Assembly (NCBI GenBank): GCA_947179485.1
Contig: OX359249.1
Span: 8,680,001-8,744,000 of the forward strand
Direction: 5' to 3'
From: Allacma fusca
Taxonomy: Eukaryota > Arthropoda > Collembola > Symphypleona > Sminthuridae
DNA: 64,000 nt
Shown here: one piece after another, positions 37,580-51,200 of the stretch
How positions within the stretch are numbered: the stretch's first letter is position 1
Layout of the letters: each line of letters starts with the position of its first letter
Program-made: the position numbers and the translations under genes
Notes under the pieces: model-generated
The model's input: only the letters and a program-made list of their open reading frames with translations
What the model was told of the DNA's origin: nothing
Databases searched by the model: none

Positions 37580-40500
37580 GGGAAGGAAATTGTTTCTTAG
37601 CTATTAGCCATAGGGAGCTGTAGTATGTACATAGGAGCCGACCTTTACACAGATGGAACTTGTTGAGAATGCCGCCGACTCTCCTCGCCCCATGATGAAG
37701 CAATAAATCTTGCAAATCGGTTGATATCTGTCGATATATTGATGACACTACTTGACTGTATTAAATGCGCACATGTATGCAATATTTTATTTCCCTTCTT
37801 GTTTTTTCATTGAAATTAGATCCAGATGATGGAATGTCCCACAGAAGGGACATATGTATAATTATATATGGGATGCCTGTCTATATTTAATTATGTATAT
37901 TTGATGGAAGTAGAGCCAGATTACAGGAGCATCCATAGTTTCTGACTCTCATCCCATATGAGTCTCTCTCACTCTCTTTCTCTCTGGGTGTATTTAATCT
38001 ACTCTATGCTAATATTACAGATCACTTGGAGCATCAAATGATATAATTAATATTATCTACTAAAATATAATTGTTGAGTATACTTACATGGTTACATGTA
38101 TCTACATATGTCTTGGGAACAGCTAAATCTTTCATGGGCTTGTCATCATTCATTATTTAAGTCAGTTCCAAAGTGATGTAGTGGAGCGACAATAATATGC
38201 CACACACTAGACGTCAAGTTATTATTTCATGTGTGTGTGTGTGTGTATTCTTTTCTTCCTTGTCTATAGTCTGGTCTGTTATTCCTTTTTCCGAATGATA
38301 ATTCCGGGAGAACACACGTCTCTGGCCTGCTCTCATAATGTAATTGTTATTGTTGAGGTTGTAAGTGTAGTAGTGGAACATTTTCATAATTATGACATGA
38401 AATTGAAAATATGGAGTGTCAATCCTATTTTTGTCATTTTTCAAAATGATTTTGTCCTTCCGTTCTTGCTCTTCCCTCCGGAAGGATAATTAATCTTTTA
38501 TTTACTCTTGCTTCTTTCTTAATTCCGTTAAATTCGGTGGGCTTGATGGTGGTGTCAGTATTCCAAATGATTATTTGAGAATGTGTCAATGTGATAGTTG
38601 TCTCTTTTGAACCTTTCCTTGAAACACTTTGAGAAAATACGAGCTTCTTGACAAACTTTTCTTTCGTCTCTTTTCCGCAGATCATAACTTTTGCGTTCAT
38701 CCCCCGAGTATGATAGCCGCCGCTACTATCGCTGCTTCCATTGGACATCATGTTCGTCCAGAAGTCCTCAATGATGCCCTTCATCTTCTACATGAAATTA
38801 CCAAAATTGAAACGGTAAGATTTTTTTTTTCCTTGAGTCTTGATTTCCCTGTCCGTATATGTACATATCTCATGGAGCAGTAGTAGTTGTTGTTGTTTGA
38901 AGTAAAAAAAATACATCCAATGCATACAGCATAATTATAGCGGAACCTTTTGTACGGAACAAATTTGTTTTGGGGATTTTGCTACAGAATCCCAAGAATT
39001 CCCTTCATTTTCTCTGTCGAATTTTCTTATTTATCTCTGTGTGTCACTTGTATTTTCTTACATAGATAGCTACATATATAGGGATCTATTATACTATGAT
39101 TTTAATAGAATGGATATTTCCTAGCGTAATTATGTAAATAATAATTACTTGTACCTGTGGTCAATGTCCATGGAGAGGTTAAATGAGGCATTTGACTCGA
39201 ATCAACAGGACTCGTAATGACCATTTTGTTATGAGTACACCGGGATATGTAAGTAATTATATGTATCTATCTACTTGTCGAGATTATAGCTATGGATATT
39301 ACAGCTGTCCCTATCTACTCCAGGGACTATTAGTTCCGGTTCCGACTGAGGAACTTTGACATTGTCAAGGATAAGAGGAAAAGGGTGTGGGCAGAGATGA
39401 AGAAGAAAATGCGTGGAAGTGCCACACACTACTATTTGATTGTTCGTAACAAAATGGAAGATTGCGAATTATTATTGTCTGTATTTGCCTTCCCCTTCAG
39501 TCTCCTGTCATTCTTGGGTGGTAAAAGAGTTGAATATGTCTATCTGCTCTCAGCACAACTACAACTATGTGAACAACATGTATCCTGTAAAATAAATACA
39601 GATACAGGTTGGAGTTTAGGGCTCTCTTGTGTCTATTAGTCTAAAATCACATGTAGCTTTTAAACTTTACAACGAAAAAGAGAGAGAGAGAGAGAGAGAG
39701 TCCAATGTCAAGTTTCCGTAAGTGTCTAGATATGTATATGTTAATGTGGGCTGAACTGTGTGGGGGAATATTTTGTAAGATTTCTTACTGGTCCCAGTAT
39801 CTACACTAAAGTACAGTCCTAAGATCCTGTTTACTTACCTCATGACAGGGCTAAGTACGGACAGACAAGTATATAAATTCCATTTTGGTCTGTTTATCTG
39901 TGAGCTAGTGGGAGAGCTGTTGTTTTTTCTCAAGTTGTACATTTTGTCATTTAATCCTGTTTTTGCTGTTAAAGAGTAGTATTGTAAAGATTAGGGACAG
40001 GAATTAATTCACTTTTGGTGTGTACTCAGTCACGGGGAGTAGTACTACTGTCCTACAGCATTATCTATATGAACAGCTTTTCGTTAATTAAGACACCGGA
40101 TGGAAGTACTGGTACTTCGATAGCAGGGCTATTAAGATAACTTTAAAAATGTCTCTTAGGCTGGAGGATATTGAGGTCTGAAAGGTGATAAGTTAAGAGT
40201 TAATTCTCCGGAGTGAGTCCAGTACTTGTACGGACGGAGATGGCCCCTACTATGTATATTATTACTACTGTTACATGAATGAAGGATTGGAGGAAAGGCA
40301 GACCAGTTGCGGTGTCGTTGTCGTTGTTGTTGTTTTTGTTTTTTTTTAATTCTTTTTTTTTCCGGGGCTTACTTGATTATCTACATTGGACATTTAAAAT
40401 AAAAGCTTAGTTGACATAGTGGTAGAGATTGGGAATGAAATTGGAACGGGTCGAACAACATTGGTGGGAATTTTTGGGAAGAGGTCCGGGGGATAGAGGA

Positions 40501-42420
40501 GAAGACAATACTGAGACAATACGGGCGCATTTCTAAAGTACTTTGGTAATCCAGCTCCGTGAGTGTACATAGGCCTCTATATATTATTATTATTATTACA
40601 TGTACCAAAAAAGGGGACAATATCCAATGGAATTTGTCGAATGGGTCAAAGTACTACAATCTACTCAATCCTAATATGTACTTCCGTACTGACTTGAGAT
40701 AGCACCTGTACGTACATACATATATATCTAAATACACATTGAGGGAAAGAAGCTGAGATGAATTACCTCCCTGTCATGTATTTAAGAATGGTGTGGAATT
40801 TTCGGCAACGTAATATACTCAAGACTTGACCCGTAATCTTGGAAGCGATCAGAGCCCACACCTATCAATTTACTAGTTCTTTTAGCAGGAGCGGCGCCCG
40901 TGGTACTAGTAGTCTTCGTTGTTGTGTGGAAGTATCTATATCTGGATGTATACTCCAGTGTGAACATCCCCAACGTGGTTTTTCTTGGGTTAGTGTTAGT
41001 ATGTAGATACATATGACGATGCACACATAGAACTCATTCCACATTTGATGGAAAGGAACCCTCATGGGATGGAGTTTTCCTATATTGAGGAAGGACTGTG
41101 CTCCTTTCTTTCTCCCTCCCTCCTTCCTTTTTTTTTGTTTGTATTTTTCCCGTATCTCCTTATTTTAGTTTTGTAGGTGGATATAAATACTGTTGTGCAT
41201 AATTATGGCTGAGTATTAAATATAAATATGTAGATACTTGCATGAGCGTCCTCCTAATAATTGTTGCTTCCAGATTCCAGAGATATATAATATCCCTGGT
41301 GCTTATTTTACGCTCCAAGTCCCGCGAGTTCCGGATGGAAGAGCTTGTTCCAATTCTGTATTTGTAGGATTTAGTGTGGTGACCATACATACAATATACT
41401 GGGGTGGGATTTTACTGGCCTGTTACAATTTGCAATATATCTAATTACTTGTACTAAGACTATTGTGCATAATTCCGAGCTCAAGTGTATAAATTACAGC
41501 TGTAATCATAGGTGTAATAAATTATTGAAGTTATGTAGGTTCCATGGCTCATGCCTCCTTAGGATTTTCTTTGGGATGTTCATAATTGCTGGTATAAATA
41601 ATTATACGTGCATATGTATAGAGATGATTCTCTATATACATATATGCTCTAGCTCACTTTTCCTGTAATCTTATTAGCACCGAAATTGACTCCCCCAGAG
41701 AATGGCAGAGATGGATTGGAAAGGAAGGAAGTCAAGGAAACAAACCATGAAGAAATAATTCTTTAGATTTTAAACATTTCAAGGTATTTGGATTGTCTGA
41801 CTGAGAGTAACAGTGAGAGAGAGAGAGAGATAAGGGGAAAACCCGAGTCATACTATGTTTCTTCATCTCTTTCATACCCAAAGTGATAAACTGGTCTAGA
41901 AAAAGAAAGATCGAAAGTGAAATCTTCAAGAAGAAGAAAAAAAGTATGATACAACTCATGATCTTAGGATTAAAAACTTGAGCATTGCTCAAACTAAACC
42001 TCATCTCGGACGGAAAGATGCTCTGAGGGAACTCTTCTCCTTTTAGAGAGAGAGAGAGAAAAAAGGTGTGTAGTTTTTTTTTCAGAGAATTTTTGAACGT
42101 TAAACTTGAGCTAACTCACTCACTACATCAGATTTTTTTGTATGATTTCCTTCTTTTTTTTTTAAATCAGCAGTCTCGATCATGGGTTTGAGCTTGTCTC
42201 ATAGAAATTGGTCTCTCTTGAGAGAAGTTGAGCTAGTAGGAGGTCAGGCAGTCATTGAGTCAATATCTGTACTTTGTATGACATTAGCAATTAACTTTAC
42301 GCCATATATTTGGGTTCGGTCGGAGTTTTGACTCTTTTTCATCAACGGCAGGACTCTGTTATGTATATATAGTAGATCTGTACCTTTATTTTTGGACTCA
42401 AAAACCAATGAGTTGTGAGC

Positions 42421-42460
<40 letters not shown>

Positions 42461-45400
42461 GAGGGGGAAAAAAGTCAACTATGATCAATTGTCTTGTCAT
42501 CCATAAGCTTATTTATAAGTCTTCATTATTCATTTTTTTTTCCGACGTTACAATAGATACTATGCATACTCAGTAGTACAATCTCCTACATGAAGTTGTT
42601 GAATAGTATGAAGGACTTTTGTTGAATTGAATTATTATCGGGAAATTCCTCCGCGTCATTGGCGGTCTCATTGGATTTTTTTTGTTATTATTGTTGTTGG
42701 TTCTATTAATATAGTGATTCGTACATTTTTTCCTCTTCATTTGTTTTCAAGTGAATAATTTTTTTTCTTTTAAATAATAATAATTCTATTCTTAAAAATG
42801 CTTTGATGGTGTAAGTATCCTCGCTTGTGATACCTGGAGGGACAAAATAATTTTTCTTGAAAAGAGTAAGGACTAAGGACAGATTGGGAAATAATAGACA
42901 GAACTCCCAGGATGAGATTATTAGCGAAGTGTTGGGTTTGTATTGTACAATTAATTGAAGTGGGTTTTATTGAAGGGGTAAGAATAATAATAATTTAGGA
43001 GGTTCTGCTCGGATAGTAGGCCTGAGGTCCAGACCTAGGTCAAGTACACGTGAGTTGAGGAGAGGCTGGGTTCCTTTTGTTAACTCTTGATGGTCGAATG
43101 TCATTTGTAATGTTTCTCTTCAGTGGGAATATGTATGCATATGCTTTGGTGAAGACGTCAGGCTATTAATTACTATATGGTTCCATATGTACATACATAT
43201 GTAATTAATTATTATATGCAGGTGAGCGATAGGAAGCCCTGGAATTTGTCCTATGATCCAACATACTTGCTAATAATGACTACAAAGCCTGACAATGAGT
43301 ACTGGCTACTTATTCCAAGTGGTCTTTATTTGTTGTCGGAGACGCTGTGTTTATATTTTTCTGTATTCCGTGAGAAAAAAAAAGAAATAATAGAGAAATG
43401 GATTGAGTTGGTCGGGAATTTTAAGTGGGTTTTTTCCCCCTCCCAACGTAAGTTCATGACCCTTTGAGAGAGAGAGAGAGAGACTAAAGAGCTGCAATTC
43501 CGATCTCCATTGTTTTACATTGAGCAAGGGAAGTACGCTATAACGGTTTGATTTGAATTGAGGTAGGTTCAGTTTTAAGTAAGATGTCTGGTAAAGAATT
43601 ATACGCTTGTAGCTCTTTCCTTCTGGGTACGTACATACATGTATATGGTGGAAGTACGGAAGCCTACAGTAATTAAATCCAGAGTTACGTATAATGCGTG
43701 CATCCTACATTCTATTATATAATTATGTGCGTATGTACCTAGGGTGGGCTTGAGTAATTTTTTTTATTTATAAAGGTAGATATCTATACATAGTAACTCC
43801 TCAAGATCATGGGCCTCGGTGACGCTTCACCCGAACAATCAAATTGTTTCAATGCATTCATGTGTAATGTAATAATTGATGCATTAATGCGGGGCGGGGC
43901 AGGAGCTATAGAGACAGAGAAAGGGGAGGAAAATATTCGGGAGTGTATCTACATATATCTATAAGGATTCACATAGATGTGTATCTTCTCTAATTGTAAG
44001 GAAGTATCAAGGCAGGAATGAATGAATGAGTTTGCCCTGTTCTTATGTTGCATTCCATTATTATGGGAGTATCTATCTATATGGGAAATATAAGAATGAT
44101 TAGAAAATTGTAAAATACTTTGAACGTAAAATGAGTGTCTGATGGAAGAAGGCAGGGGAACTAAATAAGAATGAATGAATGAAAGAATAAAAATGAATGA
44201 ATATCGGACAAGTTCCCACGGGGAGAGTCTCCCTTGACATATATGTCCGTCTATGGGAGTGGGGTCTCATACAGTTATGAATTTGTTTTCCTTTTTTGTG
44301 GAGAAATCATGAGGTTGATCTCTGCAAAATTCATTGAGACTGTCGGGGATGATATGAGAAGAAGAAGAAGAAGAAGGAGACATGTATAGAGACGTAGTAT
44401 ATAGTTAAAGGGAAGGAGAGAGAGAGAGAGATGAGAGAGAAGAAAAGGGAGATTTTTCTGGAAACCGTTCACTTCTGCCTGGCTCTAGTATGTAACTACT
44501 ATATGGCTACTAGGGATTTTTGTAAGTAAAGGTTATAACCTTTTTGGAAGGTGTTTGAGAAAGGGAAGAGTTCCAAGTCTCTCTCTCTCTCTCTCTTGTT
44601 GTGTCCATTCATTTTTAGTAGCAGGTTGCGACGTGTGAATATGTCTGATCGCTTTAGTTGTCGCAAGACGGTCTCAGATTCCTGTCGCCGGTCTCTTGCT
44701 GAGTGGAATCTATGTATGTAGATACCTATATGTAATTATTATAGATATATTGAATGTAGTGTACCCTTGGAGATTTTTATTCCATGGCCCACCCGTTCAT
44801 CCTATACTTAGTATACATATAGATACCTATGTATGTATCTATACTTAATTCAGTGTTGTCTTCTGTTCTACCGCGAAAATAAATCCATTCTTTTTAATAT
44901 TGTCCTTCTAATTTTGACAGGTCCACCTTTGTGTAGGAAACAAATCTTTTTATTTTTACTTTAGTTCTATACTTGTATGCTACATTGTAGATAGATACTC
45001 GTTACACCACCCATTTTTCACACGAAACCTGTCATGTTTTCAATTTTGAGGAAGGCAGGGAGAGAGACACCTCTCCGGGCTCCGGGACTTTACTGACCTA
45101 CCTTTCTTACTCTTGTCACTTCTCCTACTTTATTTTTTACATATGTATCTATAGATATGTAGAAAGTAGATACAGAATGTCAGGAGAAGAAAGCCAAGAT
45201 CCGAGGGTGGTTTTGGAGAAGAATTGAACCAGAGCTTTGAGGAGATTTAATAATAAAATATAGGGACTACTAATTACCTACTTATGAGATAGACAATATG
45301 ACAATTGTAATAATAAATTGTATTTGTGTGTGCAGTGCAAAAACTGTGCAATGCACTTGCAAGGACGAGGAATATCCAAGGGATTTAATGTATTCAATTA

Positions 45401-48218
45401 TTCATGCATTGACACAAGGTTGAAATTAATTCTGGAGAATATTGTATGTATAATGATATTGTATATCTACGTATGAGTATGGGAATAAATGTAGTATCTG
45501 TATCTACATTTGTATGACCAATTGTTTGTAGATTATGTGGTGGTTGTGGAGGAGACGGGGAGGTAAATTAGTAGTGGGCATAATTTCCCTTAATAGAATT
45601 AGAATTATGAGACGGGGTGGGATTAAAGGAGTAATTATTTACTATATGACACTTCTCTGTCTGTCCGTCTCTATTTCTGTACTTCTCTCATCCTCTCCTT
45701 TTCATGAGAAATAAAATCCCCTGTAAAAATACACGTCCTTCCTGAACTGAAGAATCCGGCTTTTTAAATTGATACACTTGGATGACTCCTTTATATGTGT
45801 AATTATGTGTCGGTCTATGTTGTTGTGGGGGTTTAAAAATGGCCGGTACAATAAAAGTCATGTACCTTGACCCCTACTTTTAGCATTGCTAATAAGACTT
45901 TTGTATGCGTTCCGGGAAGGTGAGAAATGAGCTGACGTGAACCATCCCCTTGTCGTCATAGCTACAAAGGTTGGAACAAGTCTCCAGTGGTTCTTACATC
46001 TCTCCCACATTACTCTGGGCATTACAACTACACACACACACACACACACAAACACACACATATAAAACATACATAGATACATACATGTAACGTATCAGCT
46101 GTAACATGAATTATGAGACTTGTTATATATTTTTACGGAATGTCCACACAATAATGGGATGGAAAGTAGGAAGAGCAGGGTCTGAGCTGAGGGGAATATG
46201 TGTATACGTATGTATGTATGTACATAGATATGTGTAAAGTAACGAACATCTCCTCAGCCTCTTGTCTCTTCCCTTTTGAAATCTTCCACTTTGAAGTGAG
46301 ACTCTTCGAAGAGATCAGATTCATTTATTTATTATAGAGTTAAAACCAGGCCGCAACACATAATTACATACATACAGACAATTACACACACACACACACA
46401 CACCACCACCACCACCACACCTTATCCTATAGATTTCTGTACTGTTGGATTTAAAAGGGTGTAAAAAAATCTATGTACATGGCAGTTAACCCCTGGAAAC
46501 AACAGAAGCAACAGGTTGTTAGTGCGTGCACATAGTCCGTGTAATAAGGTTCATTTATGTAATTATGCATGTATGTATGCTATTACGGATGTATCCCCTT
46601 ATGTATGTAGGTAGTAGTAGATACATGTACGGAAATTCTAGTAGGAAGATGATGATGCTACTTACTTACTTGTGAATTATCGGCTTCTTGGTTTTTCTTT
46701 CATGGTTGGTGATACCAATTACTACTGCGACGAGGTCCTTTCTGACTAAGCCCCTTGTGGAGGTTTTTGGAGGATAGATACCTTTTTAGGGCCCTTGTTT
46801 GCTGGAGTACTAACTAAATACATGTTACATGCATAATTACATATAGACTCGGCATAAGATTTGAAGTGACAACTATTGCAAGCTATAAATAACAAGTAGT
46901 AGATGAAATAATTGGATACATATGCTCTGGGGTATGCTCTTTGGAAAGATTTTTGTATCTGAACCTACATATGTGTTTTCCTATGATGTTTCAATATGTG
47001 TATATATATATATATATATGAATAAGTATTATAGTTAATAGATTGGTACATAAAATCCAAGTAGTTATATTTGAAAGTGTTAGAATATGAAATTAGAATT
47101 TCAAATTTATGATATGGAGTAAGGAGCATGGGAGACTTAATGGATTGTGGATTGTTGAGGACTACAGTGGTTGATTTATGGGATGAGCTCAATGGCTTCC
47201 TTCTCTCTCTCTCTCTCTCTCTCACCTTCCCCGATCTTTGGCCATTTGACCAAAAAACTGACTTGAGTGGGCAGTCCCCTTTGAGATCCTGTTCCATAAT
47301 CCGAGAAATGAGTGACAAATTTGAAATTGTAATGACAAAAGGGTGAGTGGAGGATTCTTTTCTTGGACTGGATTCTATATTTTGTTACTTACATATGTAT
47401 ATCTACTACTGTGAGAATGTGGAGTCGGCAAAATTAACAGGATCCTGCCTGGAATAATATCTACAGTTACACAAGTCTTTCTTTTTCTCGCCCTTGTTGT
47501 TTCTACGTAGTGGAGGATCTGGACTGAGGATTTAACGCATTGGAGGTGTATGTATGTATGTATGTTATGTATGTACATGCGTGCATGGATCCGTAGGTAT
47601 TTATACGGAAATGATTTGAGACCCCTGCTTATTTTGGGCATGGATGGGGAGGTACATAATATAGGAGCTTTGGGTCTCTCTGTCTCTCCCTGTATGTATG
47701 TATGTATGTATCTACTAAAGTTGGGAGGGCTAAGGATAAGTTGAGGGAGATTCATGTGTTCCTTATATACATAGAAATGAATGATTATTGCCGAACGTAA
47801 ATGATATTATTGCGTTGGATAAAGTTTAAGTGGGGAGTCATGAGGCCATGGGAAAATTTCCTTGAAATAGCTTTGAAACTTGAAACAGCAAATCGGCATC
47901 GGTTCTTTGGGCCCTTTATTAAGAGAGGTGAAGTACCTCTACACGTAGACATATGTATATGCCTGTGAGAGGAAGTGAGGAGGGGGGGGGAAGAGAGAGA
48001 GAGAGAGAGACTTCTCGTCGTAATAATATCTACCACTTCTTCAAATCTTCGTTTACTTATTTGGTACTTACGGGCTTACTGGAAAGTTGAAGACAAGAGT
48101 ATTGAGTATAGGAGGGATGGTTCCTGTGTATGTGCTTGATTGCTTGTCGTTTTGGGGGGAAAATCTCTTGTGTTCCAGCATTGATGGTGAGAGTTGGAGA
48201 CGACGGAAATATTTGGTA

Positions 48219-48256
<38 letters not shown>

Positions 48257-51200
48257 CCCGTTGTTTTATTGGCCCCCCAAGATGTTTTCAGCGTTGTCGT
48301 CCAAGTCCTCTCTACCAGTAGTAATATTTACTTCTCAGCACTTGGTCCTCTTGCTATTCGACAATACATTGTAAATACTATTTGTGTATGTGAGAGATAT
48401 AGTCTTCCTTATACTCCCGACTCCTCAACAGCTTGTTGCTTACTCTCTCTCTCTCTCTCTCTCTGCTTTCTTTCCAATAACAGCCCATAAAAATTACGGG
48501 GAAATAAATAACAACCATGTTGAGTTTCAATGTCCTAGGCTAACCATTTGGTAATTATGTTTATGCAATGCATACATATTATATGCTCCTCTCCTGCGAA
48601 CTTGCATTTTTCCAGTTGATCTGGTCAGGGCGTAAAGATCCCGTGTTAGGTTACGTAATTTTTTTTAGTACGTGGGAGTAATCATAGTGATGACGTATTT
48701 GAATCATCGCTTGGGAAAGGGCTGGGATCTATCTGGAATAATTATTAGTCCAGTGACAACGTCAAGAGAATTCTGTTTCTCTGCATAGATTGCAATTGCA
48801 ACAGTACACATATATCTAATTATTTACTGTAGTAGCTATCAAAGTAAATAATAGGATTAATTATTAAGGACAGAATTCCTACGTGGAGGAATTTTGGGGT
48901 ATGGATGGAATTTTCGCCGGCATGTTTGTGAATATATATCTATACTTATGTATGTAATTATATATATCTAAAAGTATTTTTTTGGCGTCTGGATTGTATA
49001 TTTGGATATTGTGGCACAGCGGTGAGACCTAGGTCAACTTTATAAAGATGAGCTGAAAGGAAAGGTTACATGGATACTGGATAATACACATTCCACACGC
49101 TCAACTCCGGACATAGATATATAATTAGATACTCATAGATGTGCTATGCATATCTGGTGTGTGAAATGAGTGGATCAAAAAGGGAGGTGTTGGTGCTGGC
49201 AGTGGTATGAAATGTTCTCACGTAATTTTGTATATGTATTTGCACTGGACAGCCCATTAAGTGGTCTTCTCGAACGAGGTGATTTAGTATCACTCGGCCT
49301 GGCCACTCGTCTCACTGCTGGTTGGTGCTAAAGTAATGAGCCTTTTGTGACATTCCGTTCGACAACATTAGTACACTTTTGGGATGTGAATCCTGTATAT
49401 ATAGCCACCTTAAAATCTCGAGTTTCATCCATAAATTTCGGTCGGTCATGTACTGTATCTAAAATATCTGTTGATACGTAGACACACACATGTGTGTCCT
49501 TCCTCTACAATAAAGCTTTCATATGTATCTATGTATGTGGGGGCATGTTGGGGGGTGGTTAGAGATTCTGGAGTTTATGTAATAATTATACTTATACAAC
49601 TATACATTTATGTTGACACGTCATTTCAAATCCCAGTACATGAGGATGGAAGGCGTGGAAGGAGAAGCCTTACTTATTGATGAAAGGGAACTTGAACTTA
49701 CAGATAAATGTGTGTGGTGGTTTGTAGTACGGACTTTGCGGCGGGTTGGACGAAAGTCGGCGTGTGCGAAAAAATGGTAATTACTCTAAGAATGCCAGTG
49801 GTTGGGGAGTGTAAATGAAGCGTAGAAAACAATTGAAAATATCACGTTTATGACTTGTACCGTCACATATCCCTGCATGACCACATGTACATATGTATGT
49901 ATCCTTCCAGTTTTATTTTTTCTACGAGGGAGGATATGTGTACGAGTAGGTAGTAGTAGTTGGTCCATGTTATTTTTTTCATGTGTGTCTGCTAGTTTTC
50001 TGTTGACTGGTTTTGGACGGACCAAATTACCGAAATATTATGTACATATGTACATGTATGGTAAGCACCTACGTAGGTGTGTAGATGTCTACATATATGG
50101 CTCATATGTATTTCCTATTTACATGAGGAGAGTTGTGTGACACGGAATCAAAATTATGTGACTCTCACGCCGGCTTTAAGATTGAGGGTCCTGTTCCCTA
50201 GCATTATCTCCAATTATTATTATTTTTCTGTCACTGGAGGACATTCGGAACCCGGCCGGGATTACCTGGTCAGTTCCTATGTGGATCTGATGAAATTGTG
50301 TAGGAATATAATACAGTTCGGGTGCACAGTAGGCATTATGTAGGGAATTAGGAGTGTGGAAGCCTTATCATAAATCTATGTTGGTTCAATGTTCCTTGGG
50401 AAAATAAATTACTGAGCTCAATAAGGAATATGTACATTATTAAATTATATTGATTGTTTATAGTATGACAGCTGGAATTGGAATTACTCAGTCAATTTGA
50501 AAAGTTTTAGTAGTGTTGACCTCCTGTATATATGTACTTATCTATGTTTAGCTTGTTCAGTGTAGCTTGGTGCGGATTCCAACAGTTGATGATATGACTC
50601 ATATTTTCCAATGTACTTATTTTTCACCGTTCTCTTTGTCTCGTAACAATATCTGGAGTTTTGCGAGGTTCAGGTTCACAGAGCTTCGGATACTAAAAGC
50701 CTTGTATGATGCACTGATCGTGAGCGTGTACCTATTTATGTATTTGCTCAAACCTTGGAAGTACGTACGTAACATTATTATTGTATGAATGTACAGGAGT
50801 TGACACTTATTGGCAGAGACCATCATAGCATGACAGTTATGGTTGAATGCAAGAAGGAAATTATTCAATAGGTTTTATGGCATCATAAAATTACTACTGG
50901 TTTTGGCTAGAAGACAATTTCCCTGAAAACAGTGATATCAGACGGAGTAACGGAATTACACCAGCTGAATTTTCAGAATTGATTCAAAGAGGGGGGAGAG
51001 AGAGAGAGAGAGAGAAAATATTTAGAATGGTAAAATTATGGTGTAGCTATAGTATGGTGGTACTAAAAATATTTTTTATATGGTTGTTGTACAGATATGT
51101 TAAAAAAATGTCATAATTATTATTACAGTATATGTAGATATAATAATTTTTATAATTAATTTAATTATTATTTATTCCAGGACGTTCTGAGGGGCTGCAT

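Larger units (their letters stand above)
14331..38680 (+). other. Cyclin D intron 3 (24,350 bp)
   Basis: Donor GTGGGT at 14331; acceptor CTTTTCCGCAG ends at 38680. Phase 1. It holds many microsatellites and repeated TACATATGTA words. Open frames on both strands are short and show no domains, so I find no nested gene or intact mobile element. Read-through of the donor stays open to 14479, about 49 codons. Enhancers or small RNAs could be present but cannot be seen by eye. Confidence 0.9.
38815..51180 (+). other. Cyclin D intron 4 (12,366 bp)
   Basis: Donor GTAAGA at 38815; acceptor TTTATTCCAG ends at 51180 after a TA-rich stretch. Phase 0. Reading through the donor adds 22 codons (VRFFFSLSLDF onwards) to a TAG at 38881-38883. 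It is rich in microsatellites and TACATATGTA words. A 96-codon frame at 43177-43467 (+) has no recognisable domain. I see no nested gene. Confidence 0.9.

Noticed and set aside
43177-43467. A 96-codon plus-strand frame in cyclin D intron 4
   Set aside because: No recognisable domain, no good acceptor and donor pair seen at its ends, and its length is within what chance gives in 64 kb of six-frame reading.
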